The notes beneath the pieces are model-generated. The model was not told where the DNA came from. It made no database searches and saw only the letters and a list, made by a program, of their open reading frames with translations. A DNA stretch of 64,000 nt from Atopsyche davidsoni (lineage: Eukaryota > Arthropoda > Insecta > Trichoptera > Hydrobiosidae): contig JAILWY010000009.1 of assembly GCA_022113835.1 (NCBI GenBank), positions 7,788,001 through 7,852,000 on the forward strand, given 5' to 3'. This document shows positions 50,871 to 64,000 of this stretch, in pieces. The position numbers were made by a program, and so were the translations under genes. The number at the start of each line of letters is the position of its first letter. The stretch's first letter is position 1.

Positions 50871-53800
50871 CTAGAGAGACCACAGCTGCAAGAATATTTA
50901 ACTTGTGCTCATATTAAAGTAAGGTTGGTTCTTAAGTTCATTCATAGCATATTAATTTTGCTATTAAAAAACACTTCTTTAAAATATGAATAATATGCAA
51001 GCATTCCTCGTGAAATTCAGATCCAATCTCTATGGTTATAAGATTGAGATAATAGTTAGAGCTAGAGACGTCTAGGTATTTTTTTAAAATTAATTACTTT
51101 TATTAAAGATAATCAAGAAACATAAAAGGAATATTTTTTAATGAAGATTTGAAACGGATAAAAATTTACGAGATTACGTATTATTAATACGAGTAATTTA
51201 TTCTAATGGCTCGAAATATAATAACTTAATAATTAACTGTATTAAGTGTCTATAGCATATATCAATCAATATTTTATGATAACTTCAATACTACACTTTG
51301 CGATTTTTTTTGCTTTAATATTATTTAGCTCTTTTAAATTCATTATTTTCAATTGAGGTGAAATATTTTTGTATTACGTTGAAAATCACTTCTCACTCCC
51401 TGTTCGATTAATTAGCATGTCATTTTTATCACCAGAGCACAAAAAATAAATTTATTATACTAAAATACATCTTCAAATTTACCGACAGTGTTCAGCATGT
51501 CATTTCTGCGATGAGGTAGATCATTTACTACTAAATCTATTCTACACTACACGACTGTGAAATTAAGGCAGGTATAAGCCGAGAGCTTCGTTTCCAAATA
51601 TGGCTGTGCACAGCGTAATTCATAGGTGATAATTATATAGTGGAGAGTTATTTCAGAAGTATTATCTTTGATCGAAAATCGTAAGGTTCTTGTTCTCATG
51701 TGGTCACCCTACGCGATACCCGCCCACCCATGCTAATTGCTGCAAGGCGTGTTCTTTTAAAGTAAATTGTAATTAATGCAAATTTCCGCTGCATTCGATG
51801 ACTCGCCACCGCGTGAGATGTTGCCATATCTCATGCTCTCAGAATGCAATCAAAAATACTCAAATTGCAATACAAACCCTTTTATTAAAATAACGGTAGT
51901 ACTCGACATCAAAAGATATCAGACGCATATTATTACAAGAGTAATTTGTTTTCCACATGTTTCATAAAATCAGAATAAGATCTTCTTAATTTTGTATTTA
52001 TAATATGCATCATTACAAATAAATACGGTAGAGAAAATAAAACTTCTCTTGAATATGCAACATGCACACAATATCACAGGAAACTTGTTGTTCAAAATGG
52101 ATGTTAACAAGAAGGATTATCTCTTCCAGGATTGTCACCAGTACCTTATTACGTGAAGGCACGAAAAAAACCTCGAGTTATCAGAGCAGGTGGGCACATT
52201 ATTATTGATTAGGTTTTAAAATATACATTAAACCGCATTTTATCATAAAATTATACTCTTTGGTATTTAAAAATGTCCAGTTAATTTAATACTTCCGCTG
52301 AAATGTACGCATATAAGGTTATTTCAAAACATTGCTCTTTAATGACACATGTTTTCGGTGGTATACTGTACGCCATATAAGCGAATGAAAGAGGTCAAGA
52401 CATCTCGAATGGTTCAGATACACAGAGAGCTGATGTCACCGCAGGTACATGTCACTGACGCCGAACAACGTGCTCATTGTGCCCATATAATTAAGTCGAC
52501 CTGCTCGCGGTAATTACTGAGGTCCAGCTCTGGCAGATGACTGAAATTAAAATGAAAACAGTCTTCGTCAAGACGAGGAAAAAATTATTGTCCCAATGAA
52601 CTCGGAGGTAATTCGCGGCCATTAAGATTTTAGCGTCTCTTCTCACGGACGCGGACGGCGTCATGATCAGATCGCCGAGACTTAACGCGCGTTCTGCACG
52701 CCGCGTCCCACAAATATATCTCAGCCATAAACATGTCTGGAAAATACATTCCATGAATCACCTCGTTCATTGTTCTCATTAAAGGCAGCTATAATTTGTT
52801 CCGCAGTACAACATAAATAGAGCACTTAAAATCGAATATATAAAACACTGTTACAAGGGCATGTGCAAGTCACGAACCATTCTGTAGGGTCAAAAATAAA
52901 TGTACACATACAGATTGAAATTCTAATCTTGTAAAAATTATTTAGTGCTTTTTTTTGTAAGATCTTTAGAGGTTACTTTTGGTTTGTAGATATTTGCATT
53001 TATCACATATTTTAACTACCGCTGTGAACATTTGTGATGTTCAAGCGATTTTCAGATAAAAACGGATTCCGAACGAACGATGCAAAGGCGAGGCATACTG
53101 CTGACCCCACGTGAGAATTTTAATGCTAATAGAGCCTGAAATATTTGGAAAAAATATGCTGCTTGAATTGATACGTTAAAGAACAAAAGAATAGATTTGT
53201 CCGCTTATTTGAGTCATACATGCGTATTGTACACATTTTCTTAATCTGATTTGTATTGAGGTTATCTGTATATTTTTAAATACGTTAGGATTTGTGAAAT
53301 TAGAGAGATGGAAGTGTAGATTTAGTTTATGCTGTGAGGACAGAGTTCCGTCAGCCGCTGTTGCGCCAGGAGGTTTATAATGCCATTGTTCTGACTTTAT
53401 ACGCGGGGCAATCAATAGAGCATACAAGGCACTACGCAAACAATATGTGGGTGTAATTACCGGTGCAAAAATAACAGCTAAATAGAAAGTGCTTCCTATA
53501 CCTGCGGACGTTCTTTTAAGATTGTTTCAATTGTTGCGGATGTTGTGTAATGGATGATGTTATTGTCACCGACACTGAATATTCTTCGGCTAATTGAGAT
53601 GGCAACTTTTTAGAAATGTTTTTTTTTTTAATTGCGGATCATTAAAAAACTTTAAATGCATTTACATAAATAATTAAAAAATGATATTGCTAACTAATTT
53701 TTATCAAGCAATAACTTAATGAAACATAAAATATATTTTGATCAATAAAATGCATTGAATTCATACATATAATAGATGTGAAATAATAGTGTTTTATAAT

Positions 53801-55890
53801 TAATAATTAAAAAATTATGTGTTTTATCTAATAATAAGGAAATAATATTCCTTCCTTTTGTTTTCTTCATCACCGACAATGAAGATGTTGGTGACATAAG
53901 AACAATTTTTAATAATTTCTTTCACTCCGGATTTCCCATGTTGTAAAAGCAAATCATTATGTATATATTATTACCTCTTTATAACCAGGGGAAACTTAAA
54001 TATCTTCAGGGTTTTTACACAAGTGGAATAAAAAACAATAATTTGATAACAAGCATTTATTCAAATACACATATAAAATTGGAGATTAAAAGTATGTCAA
54101 TATTCAACAGTTTTTAAAACCGCAAATAAAATAAATAATTTTTAACATTAAAGTATTTTAGTTTTGGCTTTCGAAGGCACGAATGCCTGTAATGTCTGGG
54201 GGCTTACAATATTTTACATACAATACAAAATTAATCTAGCAAAGTATGAATTATTTTCTCCTCTCTGGTGTAAATTAATAACTAGCAATGATCATTGTTT
54301 TAAGTATTTATTATATTATGAGGCATTGTAGGAGGTTTTTATGGAAATATTTAATAGAGTAGTGTGGATGAGATTTTTTGTTTGATAAGGCCGTAATGGT
54401 TGGTTATGATTTGAAAATTGATATTTGGATAAATGGTTAATTTATGGTTTTTGATAAAAATATTTTTTCTAGAGAAAAGTTTATTGTGAAAATGATTTGT
54501 AGTGTTTAGTAGGCAGCTGCGCTTGCGGATTATTTTTCGACGATGTACTTATTAGATTACTTGTAATCGTTTCAAATGGATAATTTTCCACGTAGTAGAT
54601 ATCTAATTATATAAAAAAGAAGTAACGTGTACTTATTTTCAATTTTAGTAATGTTAAATTTTATTCTGCAGTAGGTAGGTATATATTTTTGATACAAATT
54701 TTTCGTAAAAAAGTAATATATTCCTGTATTTATTTAGTAAGTCTGTTATTATTTTCCATTTTTCATGTCTATTTAATTAATAAATAAATATTCATGAATA
54801 TATTAAAATAATAAACTGTTTTATCAGTTTATCAATAGTTCATCACATATAATCATAATACTAGAGTGATATGAAATTTATATAAAAAAAGTTTGCTCCA
54901 TTGTTTCAGTTCATACACAATTAATTTTATTTCATACTACATATTTTTTATCGTACAAATTATCAAATTATTTATTTTTATCGATTAATTAACAAAATAC
55001 CCTACACGGGTAATAATTGAAGTAAGTGACCTTATTATAAGTCAGCTATTAAAAAATTGATCGGAAGATTCTTATTGGCATAGTAGAATATTATTGTTTC
55101 TGAACGCCATGGCATAGGAATCGGGGACGAAATTGAGGTGACATGGAAAAACTGTGGTGAGTGTATATTTACATATAGTTTTTTTCTTAGTACCTTCTAG
55201 TAAGTATGCTGCCAGACAGCTTTCAACCGTTTGCTTGTCTATGCAAAGCCTTGCGGTAAAGTAATTTAATAATTAAAAATTTCGCCGACATAATAACCAA
55301 ATAACACAAACCAATTTAAAGGAAATATAATCAAAGATAAATTTACCTATAAAATACTTTTTTTTATTTTAGTAAGCACTAAAATATAATAAAAATTTGT
55401 AATATTTGTTTTTTGTAAAGATGTGAATATTGATTTATTTTATTTCATTATTACGTCGATGATTTATAATATGATATAAATAACTTATTTTATAGCAATA
55501 ATAAGGATGGGGGACAAAAGAGGTCAAAATAAATATCGAAATGATTATTTGAGGTCAGCTTTAGTGTAAACCTTCCGCCACCCTGAACCTCTTCCTGGGT
55601 CTATTAAATCTTGGCATGTTTGTTGGTATCCCCAATGGACCATTTAGAAGAGATATTAAAGTTATAAGTGAAAAAAGGGAATTTGTATTGTGTCGGGGCC
55701 TCACCGTATGTTCATTTACTGAAAATCTATAATAGTATGACCGAATGCCCGGAAATTTAAAAAAAGCAATAGGATTCGAAATGATAAAAATTGTTACGTT
55801 AGTAGTAATCTGGATGCTGTGACACTAGTTCATGGTAGGTTGTTTTTTTTCTCTGCTATCGAGAAGGGTAGTTTTTGGTTTTGGGTGCTA

Positions 55891-56084
55891 TCATCTGGGC
55901 GGGTGGGCAGGCTTGGTGGGGCGCGGCGGGGGCGAGCTGTGGGCGGAGGGCGCGGGGCTGGCGGCGGCTCGGCGGCGCACCTGCAGCCTCACGGGCCCCC
56001 GCCTCACGTCCCGGAACAGCCGCACCGCCTGTGCGTGTGTCAGCCCGCAAGCGGCGACGTCGTTCACTGTCACCACCTCGTCGC
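55891..56084 (-). CDS. Gene B: terminal exon of a second PDZ protein
   Basis: On the minus strand an acceptor CTTGTTACAG precedes a GC-rich exon. Its first two bases complete a Gly codon from the exon before, and the frame then reads DEVVTVNDVAACGLTHAQAV, then RLFRDVRRGPVRLQVRRR, and a Pro/Ala/Ser tail ending HPPR and TGA (55891-55893). This is the second half of a PDZ domain from the GD pair onward, with the TVND strand, His at the start of helix B (class I type) and the VRLQV last strand. The gene runs toward gene A and extends to the right. I cannot name it; the THAQ[AS]V helix resembles PDZ1 of gene A. CTGCAG|GTGCGC within the exon (after 55981) is a possible alternative donor. Confidence 0.8.
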
Positions 56085-56138
56085 CTGTAACAAGTGATGC
56101 ACCGAGTTAATTATCCCGTCAGCATCAAATCTAAGTCT

Positions 56139-56313
56139 ATAATGATAAAAGTACCGTTGTATTTTGACTTCACTTTGAGTTTGTTAAAATTATTTGCATT
56201 ACTAGTTTCGACCCAATACACTGGGTCATCATCAGATGCTTGACTAAACTGTTTAGTTAAGCATCTGATGATGACTCAGTGAAGTCAAAATACAAAGGTA
56301 CTTTTATCATTAT
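56139..56313. mobile_element. Hairpin MITE (175 bp) next to the gene B exon
   Basis: The ends are inverted repeats of about 35 bp with few mismatches, beginning ATAATGATAAAAGTACC and including TGTATTTTGACTTCACT. Inside is a second inverted repeat: CATCATCAGATGCTTGACTA pairs with the later TTAAGCATCTGATGATG. The whole unit can fold into a long hairpin. There is no ORF. It lies in the polypyrimidine-side intron 55 bp upstream of the gene B acceptor. Confidence 0.8.
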
Positions 56314-59300
56314 AACAATGGATCTTCACGAATCAAATGCCTTGTCCCTCAAAAATATTAAATCTAAGTCTGTTAAGACAAGATTCTTTTTCATCAAGTG
56401 CCTCTCCTCAGACCGACCTCAGGAGACCATTTCACTGAGCATATACTCATTTTGAGCCAGTGTTCACGGTTTTCTTAGTCTCCGTATCCTTCTACACCGC
56501 AGTTTTATATTGGAAGGAAAAGTCTGCTTATTGCTGCTGCCTAATAGCATTATTATATATTCCTTTCCTTATAAAGCTCTGGCATTTATATCTGATACTC
56601 CTTCTGCAGCTATTGATTAATCAATATTCATATTGTGGCATTTTTGTCTGATTTTCTAGTATAGAACAAAAAATGCAGGGGCGTACTGAATCCAATACTT
56701 TCAATTGCTCTCACATGTCCTTGCTAATTCTTATGACATCCTACGCGTATATAATAATTCTGTGAGGAGGCTTTTATTTTCACTTAATTGTCTAAGCGGG
56801 GACATCTATCCCCGCTCGTGTAGCAATCATATAAAATAAATCAATTAAAATTTTATTTATTATTTTTGCTTTTACCTAAAAAGTACATAGTATAAGACAG
56901 TTCACACTAAAACTAATAAAAAAAAATTTCGTTTTTATTTTAAAAATTATATATCATTGTATTTCAGATACAAAATTCACAGATTATTTACTATAGTAAC
57001 AGTATTTCATATTCTATATATATTAATCTCTAACCGAAGAAAATAGACAGTATTTTGTAATGAAATATTTGATAATTTAATTAAAATAATAAACGTCTTG
57101 GACTATTTAGTTGTTATTATTGATTGTATTAAAAAAAATTATCATACCATCAAATATTGAACAGTTTGCATTAAAAATAATCATGTTTAGCCATAAAAGT
57201 GATGGAAAAATTTCAATAAATAGATTTGTTATTATCCAGACAACTCAAAGAAATCGCTTTCAGCCAAAATCTAGAATGTTTCAATATCCTCTACATGTAC
57301 AAGTGCTAAAAGCCATTACTACTTCCTATATTATAAAACATTTCATTAAATTGAAATGGTTTGATTAATATTTAAATTGAAGCCGGATCTTGGGAAGTAT
57401 CGATGCTGTGCTCAATCCGAAGTCATGAGCTGTCAAATGAAACTTCAAGCTGATGTTTTTGATTACTAGAAGATTGATAAGTATCTAATGCTAGTCACAC
57501 AACTCATAAAAGTTTTAAAGTAAACATTTTAACCAAACATGACGTGTGAATTTTTGCTATCACGAGTAGAACTAAACGGTTGAAAGCACGAACCCAGGTG
57601 GCCATGTCCCAAAAACTGCTGAACAATCACTGAGAATTCATAAAATCTCGACATATGGCGTCCAAATCAATTATCTTGGATTCGACATTGAATTGTCCAT
57701 GTGTGAAGGGAATATATCCCATAGTATTGAGTGACCATGAGAAGTGTCATTCGAGTAGTGAAATATTTAATTAATGATATTTTCTTACGTAATGAGATCC
57801 ATCTTCATTAACCTGATTCTCTGGCTGTGGAATTTCTTTATAATGCCTCCGTTACTCATACTGTATATACTTTTATCATTAGATGGAACATTTATATTGC
57901 CAATTAAGCATTGAATTATTTTATAATGAAACTAGTGCAATAACCGCAATATATATATGTATATAATATAAAAAATGTAATTAAAAAATAAATATTTTAA
58001 AATAAAAAATAGCACGTGTGTAATTTAAAGAAACTGTATCTATACAAAATTTGCATATTTTAATGATTGTTACTCCGTGTAGGTATTTTTTATAAATAAA
58101 AGTTATATTAATATTATTTAACAATTATAATATATTATTTTTATTTATTAAGCGTTTATAATTATGCAATTTATTATATATTTTAAAAACATTCAATCAG
58201 TTATAAGACTTAAATGCATGTACGTTGTGCCAATTTTGATTGGTATAATTACTGTGACAATGGGTATAAATGAATCTCCCGTTTTGATACAAACCGTATA
58301 TCTTGGTATTGAATGTACTTTAGTACGCTCACAAGTATATAAAAAAAAACATATGAATAGACTGATGAGATAATATTACTTTTTACAATCCAGACTGCAA
58401 AACCGATGGAAATCCCGCCTGAGTAAAAATAAAAAAAAAACAACTTTTTTTTGTTTCAAATATTCTGCTCAACACGCGTATCATCCTATTGTTTCAAAAA
58501 TGCAAATAAATAACTATTGTTTATTGTTATAATAAATTATCCACACTAACTCATCAATAGTTTCATCTCACGCGAACCGCGAACAATATAATCGAAACAA
58601 GGTTCAAATAATAGCTGGTAGGTTGAAAATTAACTTTAAATATTATTCAAATTTCCATTTGGGATTATGATCTCGCCGCGCAATAACAAGTATGGCCGAC
58701 TGACTTAATGCAAATTATTGGCACTGTTGCATTCGTAATACAGCCGTCGACTTAGTGCCAAAGAGTCATTCTCAGTATTCAACCAGTCAAGGATTTGCTA
58801 TCTGATGGCTTACTAAGTGGGCTTATATCACTGTGCGAATGTTTAATACACCTTTATTGCTTTAAAAGCAACTGTCATCCAACAGGCATCGCATACTCAT
58901 TAGAGATGCTATCGTGAAGCATATGACGGCGTATTTACAAAATGATGTTTTATGTTTTGTTTCAGATGTGGTTATTAGTGAATAATTGATACAATCACAT
59001 TTAATGGATAGTCTAACAGAGTGGTTCATCTAGTTATGTTGCGGATCCTGAAGTTTTACTAAGCTTCTAAAGTAAATCTTCTTTACTTTATATGGCAGTG
59101 GTGCCCTCTCCCAAAAGCCCGGCTTGCTATTCTTGAATAAAATATTAATAAGAACTCACGCAATAAAAGTTTTGAAACTTCAATCTGTGATTTGAGTGAT
59201 ATTATGTGCGTTCTCTTGAACTGTATACGTGATATTATATACAATTATAGTGTAGAAGTATTATATAAGCTTGTATGTGTGTATAAATTTATTTTTGAAT

Positions 59301-62300
59301 ATAGTTAATTGCTTAACTGACTTCAATGAAACTGAATTGCCAATTAATATGACAGCATAATTAAATTTGGCACCATAAAGATTTGATTCATACATCTATT
59401 CAATCTAGCGCCGATGTGTTAATAACGCGACTATCTGGTAATTTAAACGTTATCACCTGTCTATCACTCTTTCACTTCAATGCCGATAAGAATCTTTATC
59501 AATTATTCCTTATCCTCAAGTTTCTTGGGAGACATAACCGATCGCGTAAGCCGGTTTGCGGTAGTCATTTCAATTCAACTTCTCAGACAACTGCTGTGGC
59601 ATTACTCCAGCGGCGGCTTTGAAAACACGCATTCAAGCCAATGTAGCTTCATACATCGCTTTTCTCGGAACTAAAATAAAATTTTGATGAACTAATAAAC
59701 TGATTGAGTTTCAATGTCCAAGAAAACGCATTTAAATTTAAAACAATCTTGAAAATAAAATTGTATTTGCTTCTAACAAATAAAAAAGAAATAACTCTAC
59801 TCTACTATGTTTTGTTAATTAAATTGATCGTAAAGTTTTTAAAATTAATTTAATAATATTAAAACTTTATTTAAATGTGATTCAGTGGTTATTTTAAATA
59901 TTTTTTGGGCAAACCCAGTGCGAGATTTCGAAACTCAGAAAATCTGAATGTGGAATTTATTCATCCACCCTGCTCCGTAAGAATTGAGGAATGAAAATAG
60001 AAGATGAGAAAGTATACGAATTATAATTGTTTGAAGAAACTAGAGATTTTCAGATTGACAATAACTCAAGGTCAGTAGCCATCTCTGCCCACAATTAAAA
60101 CGAGGAGACTCTTTTTAAATTTGCTGCGGTCAACGTATTTGACAATGCGCCGTCCAGAGGCCTCTCGTTCCCAGAAGGCGGTGCTCCCACGAAGCTACTT
60201 TGTTCGGGCCGTCTATTTATCGACTGTACCGTTACCCATCCTGGTAGTAATTGAATAATTTGAAATCTTATACCATGCTGTAATTAATATTATCCGTAAT
60301 GAACGTGGTAAGTAGGCACTCTCAGACGTTCACTTGTGAAGTGAAAAATGACTCGAGAGAGAAGTCGCGTATTTTTTTAAAAATCACTATCGCAATTCGT
60401 AAAGAATTTATAAGTTAAACTGACATCGGAAAGTTAAAATTCTGAAAGGCAAGCATTACATGAGTTTTATTCAGCAGTGAGCTGATTGTGCAACCATTTT
60501 TGGTAGTATATTAATTATAATTTATGAAAAAAATTTAACTGTCAGAAGTAACAGAAAGTACAGTATTAAGGTCTATAAGTTAGAATACGTTTAATAAAAC
60601 ACAAAAGTATCATCACATTATATTATTTTTTATATAACAATTATAGCGTTTCTTTTTCAAGTATACTAAATCTTTAATTTGGATGTTGCATATATTATAT
60701 GTTAAGTTAACTAAAACTAATGAAAATTGTTCCGTAATTTGTTGAAAAAAATGTGGTACCGCAATTAAAAGTAACGCCGTAAGTAAAGAATATACGTTTT
60801 AATTTATATATTGTTTTATTATCGTTACATACATGTATTACGCAACTACTTTAAAGATGTAAGCAGTTCAAACGGCGTCACGGCAGGCGCCTGCTGACAA
60901 TACACAGTAAGAATGGAAATGCACATCAATTAAAGTTTTGATGTAATACTAATTATATTTTTACTATTGCAAACTTAATGATCCCACTAAACCTAGTACA
61001 TGACTTTTAATTCCGAATTGAATTGATTCGCTTTTACGGAATTTAAAGTTTTATTTTTCACGCCTCCTCAAAATCTGATATCTGGCAAGAATGATCAAAA
61101 ATAAATATCCTTTGGATAAAACAGGAATACCGTTCACCAGACTAAGTATGGTCGGGACTATCAACTATAATCACAACACCTACTCATTATTTCTAGAAAA
61201 TCCGCTATATGCTTCCTTATATTAAACATAATCTGATACAGTTTAATAGCTGACTAATCAAATAATGTCAACGCATTAATAACCTTACACGATCTTTACT
61301 TAAATTGCATTACATATTAAACGGTAAATCCAATATCAGGTTATTTAAGAACGGTTTCGCAATAGTAAAACGTTTAATTTTTAAACGTATTTTATTCACA
61401 TATAATCAATTCCTACCACAGCATAATGTCACGATTTCGATTGTATCGTTAGTCGGCAACACTTTGTACTCTGAAAAATTGCAAGTATTTAGCATTCAAA
61501 TGACAAATGTATAATTTGATTTCCGATAAGCTGTAATTCGCAATAGCCCAAATACAACACAAATGACGTAATACTCCAGTGATTGAGGGTATTGTATTTT
61601 CAGGTTTAGATTCAATGGAGTGTTTTTGTGCAAATTTGGATGCCGTGAATGGTGTTCGTGCCCTACAATGAACGATTCATTTGGAGCTATTCAACAAAAA
61701 CCGAAATTAGAGACATCTTGTGTAACAAATTCAGAATCATTGCAGTTAGTTATAGAATAATGATCAGAGCTACAAGCTTAAAATAATGTCAAACGAAATT
61801 TAGTAAAACTTTTTTAATAACACAATTTTTTGATGGAATTCACAGAATAATGTAGTTTATTGCAAAGGTTTGCTCTTATCCACTTTAAAGCTGCGCACGC
61901 CTCAATGTTACATTATTAAAAAATCACATCACGACCGAACTTAATATTGTTTTAATCTAAAAAAATGGCATTTAGCGTAATAAAAAAGTTTTTATGGGCT
62001 CAACTTTCTTGCCCTATAGTAGCTTTTATAATTATAATTTACATTTATTTAGTCTTGATTATTAAATAAGGAAAATCATTAGGAGTATTTTTATGCAGAG
62101 AAAAAAAGCTTTCGTTAAATTGTATTTAGAGTTGTTAATTTTCTGTTGCTTCGATTCAACGACAATAAGAAAAATGCAACGTTTTAACATCACATCTTTA
62201 ATAGTAAGAATATAGGTTTTTAAAAATAATAAATTATTGTTTAAATTGAAATTAAGTCAATATAATGTGCTATCGACAATGGTTTTATTATAGCATTAAT

Positions 62301-62454
62301 ATTCAGATAGCATCAAGTAAGCTTTTAATGTATTTTTTTTTATGAAAATCCGCCATTGAATTTTCCAATACGTATTACCCAATCACCATTTTTATTGGAC
62401 TGTGCAGCATGGCGTGTTTACAGAATTAAATTCAAATGAGCCTGAATTAATTAC

Positions 62455-62509
62455 CCTTTTCCTGAGCATCAGTCCCGCGCCCACCGGCGCGCCCAGTCCG
62501 CGGCTCCAG
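62455..62509 (-). CDS. Weak candidate gene B exon preceding the PDZ exon
   Basis: A GC-rich 55-bp block on the minus strand lies between an AG (62511-62510) and a donor AAAAGG|GTAATT. In frame it reads LEPRTGRAGGRGTDAQEK plus one G, exactly the leftover base needed to complete the Gly codon at the start of the exon at 56084. The GRAGGRG part could be the loop before GD in a PDZ, but the usual hydrophobic residue there is missing and the block is too short to hold the GLGF loop. Confidence 0.22.
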
Positions 62510-63737
62510 CTCAGCGACAAATTAAAAGGTATTAATATCGACTAGCCTTGTGTTATTATGATTTGAAAACGCTTAATGACAGAATTTATCTCTATTCCTA
62601 TGTAATTATTGATAGAGAGGTGCTTTAAAATTATCCCAAGTATGTTTTTTTTAAACTACAAAGGTGTGAACCGATACACCTTAAACTCGTATTATCTGTT
62701 TCATAATCTATCCTCGGTATGGGCAGGGCATAAATATGTATTTTTGTTAAAAAATAAACGTGGGATTTATAAACAATAGTAATACTTAAATTATTTTTAT
62801 TTGTTATTGTTATTAATTGAGCAATTACCGTGACCACCTAAATGAGGCGTTCATTTTGGTTTATTACTGGGTTTTTGCAATGATGATTTATTTGTGTATT
62901 TATTTATTACTAAATTTTAGGTAACAATTTGTTTGTTATGAATATTCATTTTTCATATAATGTTACTCTGGTGTATGACCATAATTAATGTTTTTGTGAA
63001 AAATATATTACCAACTGAGGCACAAAGGAGGCCAGCTCTATTTCAGAACGAAACCCATAATTCAACCTATAATCGTATACCATAAAATTTAAATTAAAAA
63101 GATAAATGTATCATGTGCAAATACCTCATTTACTATCACAATTATTTAAACGATAAAAATATGGGAATCAAACAATTTACTCTGATGTGAAACAAAACCT
63201 CTAAGAAATTTATTTGGTCACAGGTAGAACCCCCCTGCCCCCATCCGTTACTAATTTTTACTGCCTCAAAAATGATTTATCTTTATATCAAGTCAGATTA
63301 AATATATGATGAATTTTGATTATTTTATTTTGATAATTTTAATTAATACTTATGTTATGCCAGTTAACCGACAAGGTTGACCAATGGCGTTTTAAATATG
63401 AAAATTTTATGTTACGCAAGATTTTTAAATACTCGGGGCTGACGTTTAATATCGGATTTTTTTATGCGCAAAGCCTTTACAAGGCTGGTTACAGGTTTTG
63501 ATACCAAATTGGGATATTTTGAAGATGGGGGCCCAAATTAGAGCAAAAATGCTGGACAGGTTAACCTTGACGAGGATAGAAAATAAAAAATATAAATATG
63601 TTTCACAGTTTCAGAATGAAAGTAAAAGATTAAAAGATTTATTTATATGAGTAAAATTAATGCCATGACATAGATTACAATAGTAAATGCATTTAATAAA
63701 TTTTGTAAAATCTGTAGTAAATTTTTAATTAAATTAT

Positions 63738-63820
63738 CCGTCTCACCGTAAGTACGATTTTGTCTATACAGGTTTTATTGATTGATAATGATTAAGTACT
63801 TAATCATTATCAATCAATAA
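63738..63820 (+). repeat. Palindromic repeat family, copy 2, with a perfect 46-bp palindrome
   Basis: It begins CCGTCTCACCGTAAGTACGA, continues TTTTGTCTATACAGG, and ends in a perfect 46-bp palindrome at 63775-63820 centred on AGT|ACT (half-site core GATTGATAATGATTAAGT). It matches 11463-11570 in inverse orientation; in this copy the loop between the arms is missing. Confidence 0.7.
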
Positions 63821-64000
63821 TATTTATTAAAGATGCAATGTGTTGGTAGTGTTATTTTAGTGCTGATTTCACTAAGAACAGAATTCAAACAATAAAAAAA
63901 TGTATTTTTATAATAAAGGCACTTAATTTCTTATTAAACTGCATGCAGTAGTAAAGTACGAATTCTTATAGTGAATCTTAGGTTTTTGGAGTGTTAATTG

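Larger units (their letters stand above)
33601..55890. other. Region without supported genes between convergent genes A and B
   Basis: AT-rich sequence with small GC-rich patches near 39560-39640, 41740-41820, 45240-45370, 47560-47690, 48110-48240, 48510-48580 and 50280-50360. ORFs of 119 codons at 36181-36540 (+) and 114 codons at 46219-46563 (+) have no recognisable domain and begin at non-ATG codons, so I do not call them genes. Part of this may be 3' UTR or introns of gene B. Confidence 0.4.
56085..64000 (-). other. Probable intron of gene B and flanking sequence
   Basis: AT-rich sequence with the MITE and repeat listed separately. The only GC-rich spots are near 60130-60220 and 62480-62515. 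No strong exon is visible, so the rest of gene B lies mainly or wholly beyond the window. Confidence 0.4.

Noticed and set aside
55832..56110. Plus-strand ORFs of 92 codons over the gene B exon
   Set aside because: The minus strand encodes a clear PDZ half with an acceptor; the plus frames are GC-rich shadows.

Overview
This is a window of eukaryotic, most likely insect and probably lepidopteran, nuclear DNA. It is AT-rich, has long introns with GT-AG borders, old transposon remnants (a pogo/Tigger-type element with TA target duplication, LINE tails with a WAGY-type motif, tRNA-derived SINE heads, palindromic MITEs) and a PDZ protein gene of the interleukin-16/PDZD2 class, whose Drosophila counterpart is big bang (bbg). 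The order assignment is inferred from repeat style and composition. I see no bacterial-type operon, CRISPR array or phage.

Bases 1-31286 (+) hold the 3' part of gene A. Seven exons join in one open frame: 1-231, 2692-2837, 21699-24265, 29841-29969, 30386-30458, 30643-30774 and 31132-31286 (stop). Splice phases agree at every junction, and 3432 nt give 1143 residues plus a stop. About 950 low-complexity Ser/Pro/Lys-rich residues precede two C-terminal PDZ domains. The second ends at the last residue of the protein, as in IL-16. Intron 2 is 18.9 kb and carries several GC-rich islands, the largest at 18.9-20.5 kb. That island looks like an internal promoter with a possible alternative first coding exon whose phase fits the big exon.

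From 31287 to about 33600 lies AT-rich 3' UTR or downstream sequence with several AATAAA signals. From there to 55890 I find no well-supported gene, only repeats, small GC-rich patches and weak ORFs.

At 55891-56084 on the minus strand is a terminal exon of gene B, encoding the second half of another PDZ domain and a Pro/Ala-rich tail. Gene B converges on gene A and must extend to the right. One weak candidate for its preceding exon is at 62455-62509. A 175-bp hairpin MITE sits 55 bp upstream of the gene B exon.

The points most worth checking are the convergent pair of PDZ genes, the internal-promoter isoform of gene A, a PDZ-less read-through isoform of gene A, an unrecognised 138-aa single-exon ORF at 5029-5445 (-), and a palindromic repeat family present near both ends of the window. 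Nothing here is a clearly new biological system.
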